The notes beneath the pieces are model-generated. The model was not told the origin of the DNA. It saw nothing but the letters and a program-made list of their open reading frames with translations, and searched no databases. Positions 1 to 6,572 of a DNA stretch of 9,019 nt are shown here, piece by piece; position 1 is the first letter of the stretch; every line of letters starts with the position of its first letter. The DNA comes from an uncultured Rhodospirillales bacterium. GTDB taxonomy: Bacteria; Pseudomonadota; Alphaproteobacteria; Acetobacterales; Acetobacteraceae. The position numbers and the translations under genes were made by a program. The stretch lies in NCBI GenBank assembly GCA_903932545.1, contig CAIZGT010000541.1, positions 1 to 9,019 on the forward strand, read 5' to 3'.

Positions 1-74
1 CGCCCAGTGGCCGCCCCAATTCCGCCAGCGCCGCCAATGATGACGGCAACTTTGTCTTGCAGCGATGTGGACAT
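1..74 (-). CDS. Short-chain dehydrogenase/reductase (SDR), N-terminal fragment cut by window edge
   Basis: Only the first 24 codons lie in the window. The protein begins MSTSLQDKVAVIIGGAGGIG and continues AATG. This is the first beta strand and glycine-rich dinucleotide-binding turn of a classical SDR (usual form TGxxxGIG; here the Thr is replaced by Gly, giving GGAGGIG). SDRs are soluble NAD(P)-dependent oxidoreductases. The substrate cannot be told from this fragment. The ATG at 72-74 lies 14 bp after the dioxygenase stop. A weak GAAAGA ribosome-binding sequence overlaps the end of that gene, so the two are very likely cotranscribed. The context suggests a redox step on an aromatic or ring-cleavage intermediate. 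This is not the usual maleylacetate reductase, which is an iron-type alcohol dehydrogenase rather than an SDR. Confidence 0.8.
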   Translation of the reverse strand, partial: MSTSLQDKVAVIIGGAGGIGAATG

Positions 75-88
75 TTAAGGGCGGTCTT

Positions 89-1024
89 TCAGGCGATAGG
101 AGGGGTGGGGAGGGTGGCGACACCTGGAACCATCACGAGCGTATGGTCGATGCTGTACCATTCACCGGTTACATCCGGCCATGGGGCCGGGCCGGTTTCG
201 CGCTTGTAGTCGCCCATCAATTGCGGGGTGACGCCGAACGTCACATCGCGCTCGATATCGGGATCGTCCGCCACGAAAATCTGGGTGACCAGTGTTTTGT
301 AGCCTTCTTTGAAGGCGAGGAAATGCAAATGCGCCGGGCGCTGCGGCTTGCGCTTTTGCGCGGCCAGGATCGCACCAGACGGGCCATGCGTTGGGATCGG
401 GTAGCCGACCGGCTTGATCGAGCGGAAATGGAAGCTGCCGTTCTCGTCTGTGATGAACTTGCCGCGCAGGTTGAACTCAATTTGGTTCTCATCCTGTACG
501 TCATACATGCCCACGGACGAGGCGTGCCAGACATCGACATCGACACCCGGCAGCGGCTTGCCGCTGTTGTCGATGACGCGGATTTTCGCGTGAAGCTGCG
601 GCCCAGGCGTGTCGCAGCGCACGATGGAAGCGCCGTGCTCGGTGATAGGGTGGCCAAGCCGCCAGAACGGCCCGAGCAAGGCGGTGGCAGGCTCCATCGG
701 CCCGCCCATGCCGTTGGCCAGCATCGTCACCAGCGTGGAGATGCCGAACACGTCACAAAACAGCACTGCGTCGTTGTATTTGTCGGTGGTGGTTTGGCCA
801 ATGCCGTTGAGGAATTCCAAGCCGCGCTCGAATTCCTCCTCGGTGGGGCGGACTTCGCGGATAAACGCATGGGCGTGGCGCACGAAGGCTTCCATCACTT
901 CGCGCAGGCGCGGATCCTCAGCAGGGGCCATCGCCTTGAGAACGGCGGGCGTGATGTCTTCGAGTGTCTTGAGGATGCCGTATTTGACCGTGCCTTCGCT
1001 GGCCACCGGATCGATATCTGCCAT
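89..1024 (-). CDS. Intradiol ring-cleavage dioxygenase, probably hydroxyquinol 1,2-dioxygenase
   Basis: A 311-aa non-haem Fe(III) dioxygenase that cleaves an aromatic diol or triol between adjacent hydroxyls. Hydroxyquinol (1,2,4-trihydroxybenzene) would give maleylacetate; catechol would give cis,cis-muconate. Residues about 20-110 form the helical N-terminal dimerisation domain of the catechol dioxygenase family, and about 115-290 the beta-sandwich catalytic domain. All four iron ligands are visible: Tyr174 (VWHASSVGMYD), Tyr208 (KPVGYPIP), and His232 and His234 (RPAHLHF). The DVFGIS segment (91-96) and the YPIPTHGP loop (208-215) resemble hydroxyquinol enzymes more than catechol 1,2-dioxygenases, from memory of the families. 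Length is normal and the protein looks intact. A strong GGGGGAA ribosome-binding site (1030-1036) sits 5 nt before the ATG. It is followed after 14 bp by an SDR gene and preceded by a 78-bp gap with a palindrome, so it probably has its own promoter. Catechol or chlorocatechol activity remains possible. Confidence 0.93.
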   Translation of the reverse strand: MADIDPVASEGTVKYGILKTLEDITPAVLKAMAPAEDPRLREVMEAFVRHAHAFIREVRPTEEEFERGLEFLNGIGQTTTDKYNDAVLFCDVFGISTLVTMLANGMGGPMEPATALLGPFWRLGHPITEHGASIVRCDTPGPQLHAKIRVIDNSGKPLPGVDVDVWHASSVGMYDVQDENQIEFNLRGKFITDENGSFHFRSIKPVGYPIPTHGPSGAILAAQKRKPQRPAHLHFLAFKEGYKTLVTQIFVADDPDIERDVTFGVTPQLMGDYKRETGPAPWPDVTGEWYSIDHTLVMVPGVATLPTPPIA

Positions 1025-1029
1025 CGCTG

Positions 1030-1036
1030 TTCCCCC
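1030..1036 (-). promoter_or_regulatory. Ribosome-binding site of the ring-cleavage dioxygenase
   Basis: On the minus strand the sequence reads GGGGGAA, then 5 nt, then the ATG at 1022-1024. It is one of the strongest Shine-Dalgarno sequences among the starts I examined in the window. It fixes the dioxygenase start and fits high expression of a catabolic enzyme. Confidence 0.6.
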
Positions 1037-1062
1037 GCCACGGTGGTGTGGCCTTGCGCGTT

Positions 1063-1091
1063 ATTGTGCGATCAATTGATCAACAGCGTAA
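1063..1091 (-). promoter_or_regulatory. Candidate promoter with operator for the dioxygenase-SDR pair
   Basis: On the minus strand a -10-like CACAAT (1063-1068, 4 of 6 matches to TATAAT) is separated by 17 nt from a weak -35-like TTACGC (1086-1091). The spacer contains the perfect palindrome GATCAATTGATC. If used, transcription would start near 1056, about 30 nt before the dioxygenase ATG, leaving room for its ribosome-binding site. A palindrome between the -35 and -10 boxes is a classic repressor position. The -35 box is poor, so the promoter may need an activator or may not be real. Gap content, box matches and spacing are seen; function is inferred. Confidence 0.35.
1070..1081. repeat. Perfect 12-bp palindrome, candidate operator
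   Basis: GATCAATTGATC is identical to its own reverse complement and lies in the 78-bp gap (1025-1102) between the PTPS-family gene and the dioxygenase gene. It is AT-rich against GC-rich surroundings. Its size and symmetry suit a dimeric regulator of the MarR or similar class, which often control aromatic catabolism genes. An imperfect relative (ATTGATC with flanking AATC) occurs at about 1135-1146 inside the 3' end of the PTPS-family gene. No regulator gene is in the window. Confidence 0.45.
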
Positions 1092-1102
1092 GCCACGCAG
1101 GC

Positions 1103-1654
1103 TCAGGGCGTCAACGCAACGCTTTGACGATGCAAATCATTGATCGAGTCATCCGCCCGCAACCACCACACGCTGCCCGGCGGTGCAAACGGCAGCACGC
1201 TGAGCGGATCGCCCTCAAAGGTCACCGTGTTGGTGGGCGTCTCGACGATCTCGATGCGCACACATGCCAACCGCCCGCCCTCATGCGCGAGGATGGTGTT
1301 AAGCTTTGCCATGAAGCAGCAGGCGAGCATTTCGGTGGTCGGATCGCCCGGTGTGATGAGGATGCGCTGCAATTGCTCGGGCTCATGGGCGCGGAACCAA
1401 TCGAGCAGCCCGTCGCTGTCAGACAGTTGCAGGCAATGGTCCACGCAATTGTCGATCCAGCGATGCCAAGTCGATTTTGCACGCTCGAAAGTCTCAACCA
1501 TGTTGACATGGCCATCCAACGGCTTGGGCGTGACGGCCTGTAGTGTAACTGTCACAAACTCATTGTGACCATGCGGCGTGGCGCACTTCGTCGAGCCGCC
1601 GGAGATCAGGCGGTGTGCCATTGAATAGCGGCGGGTGAAGACGAGACTGAACAT
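1103..1654 (-). CDS. 6-pyruvoyl-tetrahydropterin synthase / QueD family protein with C-terminal extension
   Basis: A 183-aa member of the tunnelling-fold PTPS/6-carboxytetrahydropterin synthase family, which converts dihydroneopterin triphosphate to pterins or to the queuosine precursor CPH4. Zn ligands fit His14 (SMAHRL), His28 and His30 (PHGHNE). The catalytic Cys is Cys24 (STKCATPHGH), the Asp-His pair is Asp72-His73 (VDHCLQLS), and Glu138 in VETPT fits the conserved pterin-contacting Glu. PTTEMLA (105-111) matches the family's PTxExLA helix. It is longer than E. coli QueD (about 120 aa): there is an insert near 80-100 and a tail of about 36 residues after VTF with WWLRADDSIND. The start at 1652-1654 is preferred over an in-frame ATG at 1711, because it starts the beta strand MFSLVFTRR, has a GGAAAG ribosome-binding site, and avoids overlap with hyuA. 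It lies 20 bp after the hyuA stop and so is probably in that operon. Whether it serves queuosine, a pterin cofactor or something else is open; no queC or queE is present. Confidence 0.85.
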   Translation of the reverse strand: MFSLVFTRRYSMAHRLISGGSTKCATPHGHNEFVTVTLQAVTPKPLDGHVNMVETFERAKSTWHRWIDNCVDHCLQLSDSDGLLDWFRAHEPEQLQRILITPGDPTTEMLACCFMAKLNTILAHEGGRLACVRIEIVETPTNTVTFEGDPLSVLPFAPPGSVWWLRADDSINDLHRQSVALTP

Positions 1655-1656
1655 AA

Positions 1657-1662
1657 CTTTCC
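1657..1662 (-). promoter_or_regulatory. Ribosome-binding site that decides the PTPS-family start
   Basis: The minus strand reads AGTGGAAAGTT immediately before the ATG at 1652-1654. The GGA core is 5 nt from the start. It supports this internal Met over the longer reading frame starting at 1711, which would run 37 bp into hyuA and add a basic, non-conserved leader. Confidence 0.5.
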
Positions 1663-1674
1663 ACTTACGCGAAC

Positions 1675-3753
1675 TCAGCCGCTTTTGCCATCGCGCAGCA
1701 CCCTGATGCAACCGAAGCTGTCACGCGAAGCGGTCCAGTCGGGTGGAATGAGGGCGGTTGCGTCGTATTCCTGGATGATCAGCGGGCCGGGGAGCGGTGT
1801 GTCATTGAGTTCGCGGCGGTTGAGCACGCGGGTTTCGACGAATCCGACGCCTTCGAACCATGCGCGTCGTGAGGGCATGGGCGGCGCATCGGCTGGGGCC
1901 ATGCTGTCGGGCAGGCGCGGGGTTGCGGGGTGGCCGGTGGCGACCGCGCCGAGGCTGATGATCTCGATCGGCTCGCCAAGGTCAGCGGCGAAGCCGTACA
2001 CCTTGGCGTGTTCGGCGGCGAACAAGGCGGGGAGATCGGCCAACAATTGCGCGGCGTTCTGATGCGGGAGTTGCACCGCGATTTCACTGGACTGGCCGAC
2101 ATAGCGCAGCATCGCCTGAAGCCTAAGAGTGCAATGCGCGGCGGGGTAGCCATCTGCGGCAACCAGCGCGTTGGCTTCGGTGGCGATGGCGTCGAGTGTG
2201 GTTTGCAATTCCGTCACCAGATCCGGCGATACCCGCCGCCGCCATGCGCGTGTGCGGTGATGTTCGGTGTCGGCGAGCAGCAGCCCGAATGCGCTGAACA
2301 GGCCGGGCATTGGTGGGACCAGAATGCGCTGCATCCCCAAATCCGCTGCCATCGCCGCGGCGAACAGCGATCCATTGCCGCCAAACGCCATCATCGTTGC
2401 GGCGCGCACATCACGGCCTCGCTCCACCGAGACGGCCCGGATGGCGCGCATCATGGTGGAGGACGCAATCCGCCGCATCCCCATCGCAGCTTCCGGCACC
2501 GAGAGCCCAAGCGGTTTGGCGAGATGCGTCTCAATGGCATCCCACGCCGCTTGATGATCGAGCTTCATGCTGCCGCCCGCGAGCCCTGCCGGGTCGAGAT
2601 AGCCGAGCACCAGATTGCAATCGGTGATGGTGGGTAACACGCCGCCGCGCCCGTAGCAGACCGGCCCCGGATCAGCGCCGGCCGATTGTGGGCCCACGAC
2701 GGGAGCGCCGGCCGGATCGAGCCTGCAAATCGAGCCGCCGCCCGCGCCGATCTCGGCCAGATCGATCGTCGGCAGTTTCAGCAACGTGCCGCCACCGACG
2801 AGCAGGCGTGCGCCCGCGATCACACCGCCGCCGACTTCCATCTGCTCGGCGCGCGAGACTTGGCCGTCCTCCACCATCCCGGCCTTGTCCGTGGTGCCGC
2901 CCATGTCGAAGGTGACGAGAAGCTTCTCATCAAAACGCCGCGCCAGCACCGCCGCGCCGACCACGCCCGCAGCCGGGCCGGATTCGACGATACGGGCTGG
3001 ATACAGCCGCGCGTTGTCAGCCGAGGTGAGGCCGCCGTTGGATTGCATCAATTGCAACGGTGCGGCGATGCCTTGCTCGCGCAACAGGCGCTGCAACTGC
3101 CCGAGATAGGCGCGCACCACCGGCTGAATTGCGGCATTCACCACTGTGGTGGACGAGCGTGGATACTCGCCTGCTTCTGGCAGGATATTGTGGCTGATGC
3201 AGACGGTGATATCGGGCAACGCGATACGGATCGCGCTGGCCAGCGCCTGCTCATGCGCCGGGTTGGCGTAAGAATGCAGCAGGCAGATTGCCACGGATTC
3301 CACGCTGGTTTCGCGCAAGGTGGCAATCACGCGCTCCACCGAGGCGCGATCAAGCGGTTTGATCACGCTGCCATCCGGGCGCAGCTTTTCGACCACTTCT
3401 AGACGCAAATCGCGCGGGACCAGCACGTCGGGCTTGGTCCAGTTGATGTCATACAATCGCGGCATGCGCAGGTCGCGGATTTCCAGCACGTCGCGGAAAC
3501 CCTGGGTGGTGACGAGTGCGGTGCGGGCGGTTTTGCGCTCCAAAATCGCGTTGGAACCGATGGTGGTGGCGTGAAGGATATCTTCCGCCTCGCCGCCAGT
3601 CTGGCGCAGAATTCCAGCCACGCCCTCGGCCACGCCCAGGGCGTAATCTTGCGGGGTGGAGGGCAGCTTGAGGCGATGCACCGTGCCATCGTCGGCCATC
3701 GCCACGATATCGGTGAAGGTGCCGCCGATATCGGCCCCGATGCGCAGTTTCAT
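1675..3753 (-). CDS. hyuA: Hydantoinase/oxoprolinase family protein, A subunit (HyuA)
   Basis: A 692-aa ATP-binding subunit of the HyuA/HyuB family, which includes N-methylhydantoinase, 5-oxoprolinase, caprolactamase, and acetone and acetophenone carboxylase subunits. These use ATP to activate a carbonyl for ring opening or carboxylation. The N-terminal domain (about 3-180) starts with the phosphate-binding motif DIGGTFTD (8-15) and has HATTIGSNAILE (61-72). The main domain (about 200-490) carries YPRSSTTVVNA (197-207), MQSNGG (236-241), ESGPAAGV (257-264), a second phosphate loop FDMGGTT (282-288), GAGGGSI (336-342), SAGADPGPVCYG (357-368) and ERGRD (444-448). The rest is the family's C-terminal region. 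Length is normal and the protein looks intact. The ATG overlaps the hyuB stop in ATGA, with GAGGG 7 nt upstream inside hyuB, implying translational coupling and equimolar subunits. The substrate is not readable; the neighbouring ring-cleavage dioxygenase hints at catabolism. Confidence 0.95.
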   Translation of the reverse strand: MKLRIGADIGGTFTDIVAMADDGTVHRLKLPSTPQDYALGVAEGVAGILRQTGGEAEDILHATTIGSNAILERKTARTALVTTQGFRDVLEIRDLRMPRLYDINWTKPDVLVPRDLRLEVVEKLRPDGSVIKPLDRASVERVIATLRETSVESVAICLLHSYANPAHEQALASAIRIALPDITVCISHNILPEAGEYPRSSTTVVNAAIQPVVRAYLGQLQRLLREQGIAAPLQLMQSNGGLTSADNARLYPARIVESGPAAGVVGAAVLARRFDEKLLVTFDMGGTTDKAGMVEDGQVSRAEQMEVGGGVIAGARLLVGGGTLLKLPTIDLAEIGAGGGSICRLDPAGAPVVGPQSAGADPGPVCYGRGGVLPTITDCNLVLGYLDPAGLAGGSMKLDHQAAWDAIETHLAKPLGLSVPEAAMGMRRIASSTMMRAIRAVSVERGRDVRAATMMAFGGNGSLFAAAMAADLGMQRILVPPMPGLFSAFGLLLADTEHHRTRAWRRRVSPDLVTELQTTLDAIATEANALVAADGYPAAHCTLRLQAMLRYVGQSSEIAVQLPHQNAAQLLADLPALFAAEHAKVYGFAADLGEPIEIISLGAVATGHPATPRLPDSMAPADAPPMPSRRAWFEGVGFVETRVLNRRELNDTPLPGPLIIQEYDATALIPPDWTASRDSFGCIRVLRDGKSG

Positions 3754-5462
3754 CTTTCTGCCCTCAGCGCACGCGATGCGTCTTGATCGATGGCACCGTC
3801 ACGGATCACCACGCCGTAGTCGAGCGTGGCGGCGGCAGCGGTGATTTTGCCAAGCTTCAAATCCTCCGCCACCGCAGCAAGATCGCGGGTGAACGGATCC
3901 CCCCAACCGCCGGCACCTGGGAGTTGATGGCGATAAATCTCGCCCTTGCGCAGTTGCATGGTGAGCTTGGCGCGCAATTCGTGTTCATCCGCCGCGCCAG
4001 GATTGAGGATGTTGCGCGATGCCGCGCCCTCGCCGCCGCCTTGCAGTCCGTAAGGCCGGTGCGTGTGGCGATCCGCGCGCACCTGCAAAATCGCTTCATC
4101 GGCGAGCAAGCGCCATGTGCGTTGCAGTGACAACCCGCCGCGATACAGGCCGGGGCCGCCGGTATCGGGCACCATTTCGTAATCGAGCACCTCAATCGGA
4201 TTGTCGCTCTCAATCGCCTCGATGGAGAAGCTGGCCATGTTGGCAAACATGTTGGTGTTGCCATCCAAGCCGTCGCGCGTGGGCCTGCCGCCCCAGGCAC
4301 CGGACATGAAATCAACATAGATAAACGGTCGCCGATCCGCGTTGGTGCCGCCGATGGTAATGCCGGTGTTGCCGCCATCAGAGGCCGCAAACACCCGATC
4401 CGGATAGAGCTGCGCCAATGCCCCAAACGCGCAATCGGCGGCGCGGAACCCGGTGAGGCCGCGCGCGGCGCACGCCGCCGGGGGCAGGGCGTTCATAATG
4501 GTGCCAGCGGGGGCGATCACCTCAATGGCACGGAACACGCCGTCGTTGTTGGGCATGTTGATCGACATCACGCATTTGGCGGCGCAGTAGCTGGCACCTG
4601 CGGTGTAGCTCCATGTGTTGTTAATCGCGCCCTTCACCTGTGGGTTCGAGCCGGTCCAATCGAACACCATCCGATCGCCAGTCTTGCGCACGGTGCAGAC
4701 CAGCTTGATCGGCACATCGGCGTCGATCTGGTCATCATCGATCCAATCGACAAACGTCGCCTCACCATCGGGCAATTCGAGCAGCGCGTGGCGGGTGAGG
4801 CGTTCGGAATAATCCATCGTGTCATCAAGCAGCGCCGCCAATTCGGCCACGCCGTGCCGCCCGGCCAGATCCGCCAAGCCGCGCAGGGCGATTTCTCCGG
4901 CGGCGAGTTGAGAGCGCAAATCGCCCATCACCCGCTCAGGCAGCCGCACATTGCGCTCGATGATCCGCAGCAAGGTGGCATTTGGCACCCCGCGCTCATG
5001 CAGCTTTAACGGCGGGATGCGCAGCCCCTCGGCAAAAATTTCTGTGCTGTCAGACGCATTGGAGCCGGGAACCCGCCCGCCGACATCGGTGTGATGGCAG
5101 ACCGTGGCTGCCCAGGCGAGCACGCGGCCCTCGGCGAAGAACGGACGAAAGACGAAAATGTCCGGCAGATGCATGCCGCCCTCGTAAGGGTCGTTCATCG
5201 TCAGCACGTCGTGCTCGGCGATGTCGGTGCCGAAATGCCGCAAGCACGCCTGCAACGCCACCGGGATTGAGGCGAGATGGCCGGGCAAGGAGAGGCCTTG
5301 CGCCACCAGCCGCCCCTGGCCGTCACAAATAGCGGTGGAGTAATCCATGATGTTCTTGAGCACGCCGGAATAAGCTGTGCGGTAGATGGTGAGCGCCATC
5401 TCGTCGGCCAGAGCCACGATGGCGTTGCGGAACAGGGCGGCTTCGATGGGGTCGATCTGCAT
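3750..5462 (-). CDS. hyuB: Hydantoinase/oxoprolinase family protein, B subunit (HyuB)
   Basis: A 570-aa soluble partner of HyuA. Family hallmarks in order: IMDYSTAICDGQGRLVAQG (38-56), NDPYEGGMHLPDI (90-102), HHTDVGG (123-129, whose His/Asp are likely metal ligands by family analogy), STEIFAEGLRIPP (139-151), VFDWTGSNPQVKGAIN (266-281), DTGGPGLYRGG (433-443) and the C-terminal GAGGWGDP (516-523). Length is typical and no motif is broken. The ATG at 5460-5462 has only a weak, distant AGG upstream. It is the first gene of the leftward block, after a 108-bp divergent intergenic region. The order is B then A, whereas many hyu loci have A first. The partner overlap (ATGA) indicates a stable HyuAB complex. 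Hydantoinase, oxoprolinase, lactamase or ketone carboxylase activity are all possible. No acetone carboxylase gamma-like small subunit and no separate carbamoylase is seen here. Confidence 0.95.
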   Translation of the reverse strand: MQIDPIEAALFRNAIVALADEMALTIYRTAYSGVLKNIMDYSTAICDGQGRLVAQGLSLPGHLASIPVALQACLRHFGTDIAEHDVLTMNDPYEGGMHLPDIFVFRPFFAEGRVLAWAATVCHHTDVGGRVPGSNASDSTEIFAEGLRIPPLKLHERGVPNATLLRIIERNVRLPERVMGDLRSQLAAGEIALRGLADLAGRHGVAELAALLDDTMDYSERLTRHALLELPDGEATFVDWIDDDQIDADVPIKLVCTVRKTGDRMVFDWTGSNPQVKGAINNTWSYTAGASYCAAKCVMSINMPNNDGVFRAIEVIAPAGTIMNALPPAACAARGLTGFRAADCAFGALAQLYPDRVFAASDGGNTGITIGGTNADRRPFIYVDFMSGAWGGRPTRDGLDGNTNMFANMASFSIEAIESDNPIEVLDYEMVPDTGGPGLYRGGLSLQRTWRLLADEAILQVRADRHTHRPYGLQGGGEGAASRNILNPGAADEHELRAKLTMQLRKGEIYRHQLPGAGGWGDPFTRDLAAVAEDLKLGKITAAAATLDYGVVIRDGAIDQDASRALRAER

Positions 5463-5570
5463 GATGCGAAGCTAACCTGCGCATGGGCGGTCTGGCGAGC
5501 GCAGAACGGTGCTTGACGCTGCCACGCTGTCGGAAGATTGATGCGATGAGGAAGCGAGGAACCTCACCGC
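5463..5570. other. Divergent intergenic region between the leftward and rightward blocks
   Basis: This 108-bp gap is the only place in the window where transcription must diverge, so it should hold promoters for hyuB and for the quinone oxidoreductase gene. A TTGACG box on the plus strand is the clearest signal. ACGCTG occurs twice, 8 bp apart (5516-5521 and 5524-5529), just after that box. I see no convincing -35/-10 pair for hyuB and no extended inverted repeat. Confidence 0.55.
5513..5542 (+). promoter_or_regulatory. Candidate sigma-70 promoter for the rightward block
   Basis: TTGACG at 5513-5518 matches the -35 consensus in 5 of 6 positions. About 17-18 nt downstream is a weak -10-like GATTGA/ATTGAT (5536-5542). 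The start point would be near 5549, about 20 nt before the ATG at 5571, with a GAGGA ribosome-binding site (5556-5560) between. The good -35 and its position support the call; the poor -10 lowers confidence. Confidence 0.4.
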
Positions 5571-6572
5571 ATGACCACGCCCGCCACGATGCGATATGTC
5601 GCCTATAGCGACGGCGGCCCAGAGCTGCTCCACATCGCCACTGCGCCGGTGCCACTGCCGCGTGTGGATGAAGTGCTGATTCGGGTGCAGGCGATCGGCA
5701 TCAATCGCCCAGATGTGCTGCAACGCTCCGGCCTGTATCCGCCACCACCGGGGGCCAACCCTGTCCTCGGCCTCGAATGCGCGGGCGAAGGGGTGGATGT
5801 CGGCGCGGGCGTCACCGCCTGGAAAATCGGCGCCCGCGTGGCCGCACTCGCCAATGGCGGTGCCTATGCCGAATATTGCACGGCTCCGGCACCGCAATGC
5901 CTACCCTGGCCCAAGGGCGTGAACGCGATCACTGCCGCCTCGCTGCCCGAGACGTTTTTCACCGTCTGGGCGAATGTGTTCATGATGGGCAAGCTGCGTG
6001 CGGGTGAGAGTTTTCTGGTGCATGGCGGCACCTCTGGTATCGGCGTGACTGCGCTGTTACTCGCCCGCGAATTCGGGGCCACGGCTTACGCCACCGCAGG
6101 CTCTGATGAAAAAGTTGCCGCATGTCTGGCGCATGGCGCAACGGCTGCGATCAACTACCGCACCCATGATTTTGCCGAGGAAATCCGCGCGCTCACCGAC
6201 AAGCACGGTGTTGATGTGATCCTCGACATGGTCGGCGCACCGTATTTTCCACGCAACATCCGTTCGCTCGCCCTAGAGGGGCGCATGGTACAGATCGCCT
6301 TCCTGCAAGGATCCAAAATTGCCGAGTTTGATCTGATGCCGATCATGCTCAAGCGCTTGACCTTCACCGGCTCCACCATGCGCGCCCGCTCCACCGCCCA
6401 GAAAGCGGCGATCGCGGCTGAGTTGCGCGCGAAAGTCTGGCCGGTTCTGGATCAGGGGCGCTGCTTGCCACCGATTTATCAAACCTTTGCGTTTGAGGGT
6501 GTCGCGAAAGCGCACGCGCTGATGGAGAGCAGCGCGCATATTGGCAAGATTATGCTGAGCCTTGATCGGTGA
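5571..6572 (+). CDS. NAD(P)H:quinone oxidoreductase, zeta-crystallin/PIG3 type (MDR superfamily)
   Basis: A 333-aa zinc-free medium-chain dehydrogenase/reductase that reduces quinones or enones with NADPH. The N-terminal GroES-like catalytic domain (about 8-130) has the family signature INRPDVLQRSGLYPPPPG (44-61) and the LGLECAGEG strand-turn (67-74). The Rossmann domain (about 130-270) has the NADPH-binding turn HGGTSGIG (151-158), followed by LLLAREFGATAYATAGSDEK. Catalytic zinc cysteine/histidine ligands are absent, as expected. The C-terminal HIGKIMLSL is typical of the PIG3/TP53I3 branch. Length is normal. The start at 5571 is supported by GAGGA 10 nt upstream; Met7 is a second possible start, nearer to where homologues usually begin. 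It is first in the rightward block and overlaps the next gene by 4 bp. The physiological acceptor is unknown; detoxification of quinones from aromatic breakdown is possible but not shown. Confidence 0.92.
   Translation: MTTPATMRYVAYSDGGPELLHIATAPVPLPRVDEVLIRVQAIGINRPDVLQRSGLYPPPPGANPVLGLECAGEGVDVGAGVTAWKIGARVAALANGGAYAEYCTAPAPQCLPWPKGVNAITAASLPETFFTVWANVFMMGKLRAGESFLVHGGTSGIGVTALLLAREFGATAYATAGSDEKVAACLAHGATAAINYRTHDFAEEIRALTDKHGVDVILDMVGAPYFPRNIRSLALEGRMVQIAFLQGSKIAEFDLMPIMLKRLTFTGSTMRARSTAQKAAIAAELRAKVWPVLDQGRCLPPIYQTFAFEGVAKAHALMESSAHIGKIMLSLDR

Noticed and set aside
65..1543. 492-codon plus-strand open frame antisense to the dioxygenase and PTPS-family genes
   Set aside because: Its translation has no recognisable domain and is rich in Arg, His and Ala, as expected of the antisense of GC-rich coding DNA. 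Both minus-strand genes have complete catalytic motifs and good ribosome-binding sites.
1655..1711. Longer N-terminus for the PTPS-family protein starting at 1711
   Set aside because: The extra 19 residues are basic and non-conserved and overlap the end of hyuA. The internal ATG at 1654 has a GGAAAG ribosome-binding site and matches where the family fold starts.
1930..3402. Long plus-strand open frames (1930-2637 and 2686-3402) inside hyuA
   Set aside because: They lie antisense to conserved HyuA motifs and show no domain or ribosome-binding support.
5472..5897. Minus-strand open frame of 141 codons upstream of hyuB
   Set aside because: It overlaps the N-terminal catalytic domain of the quinone reductase in antisense and shows no domain. 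It would also cover the divergent promoter region.
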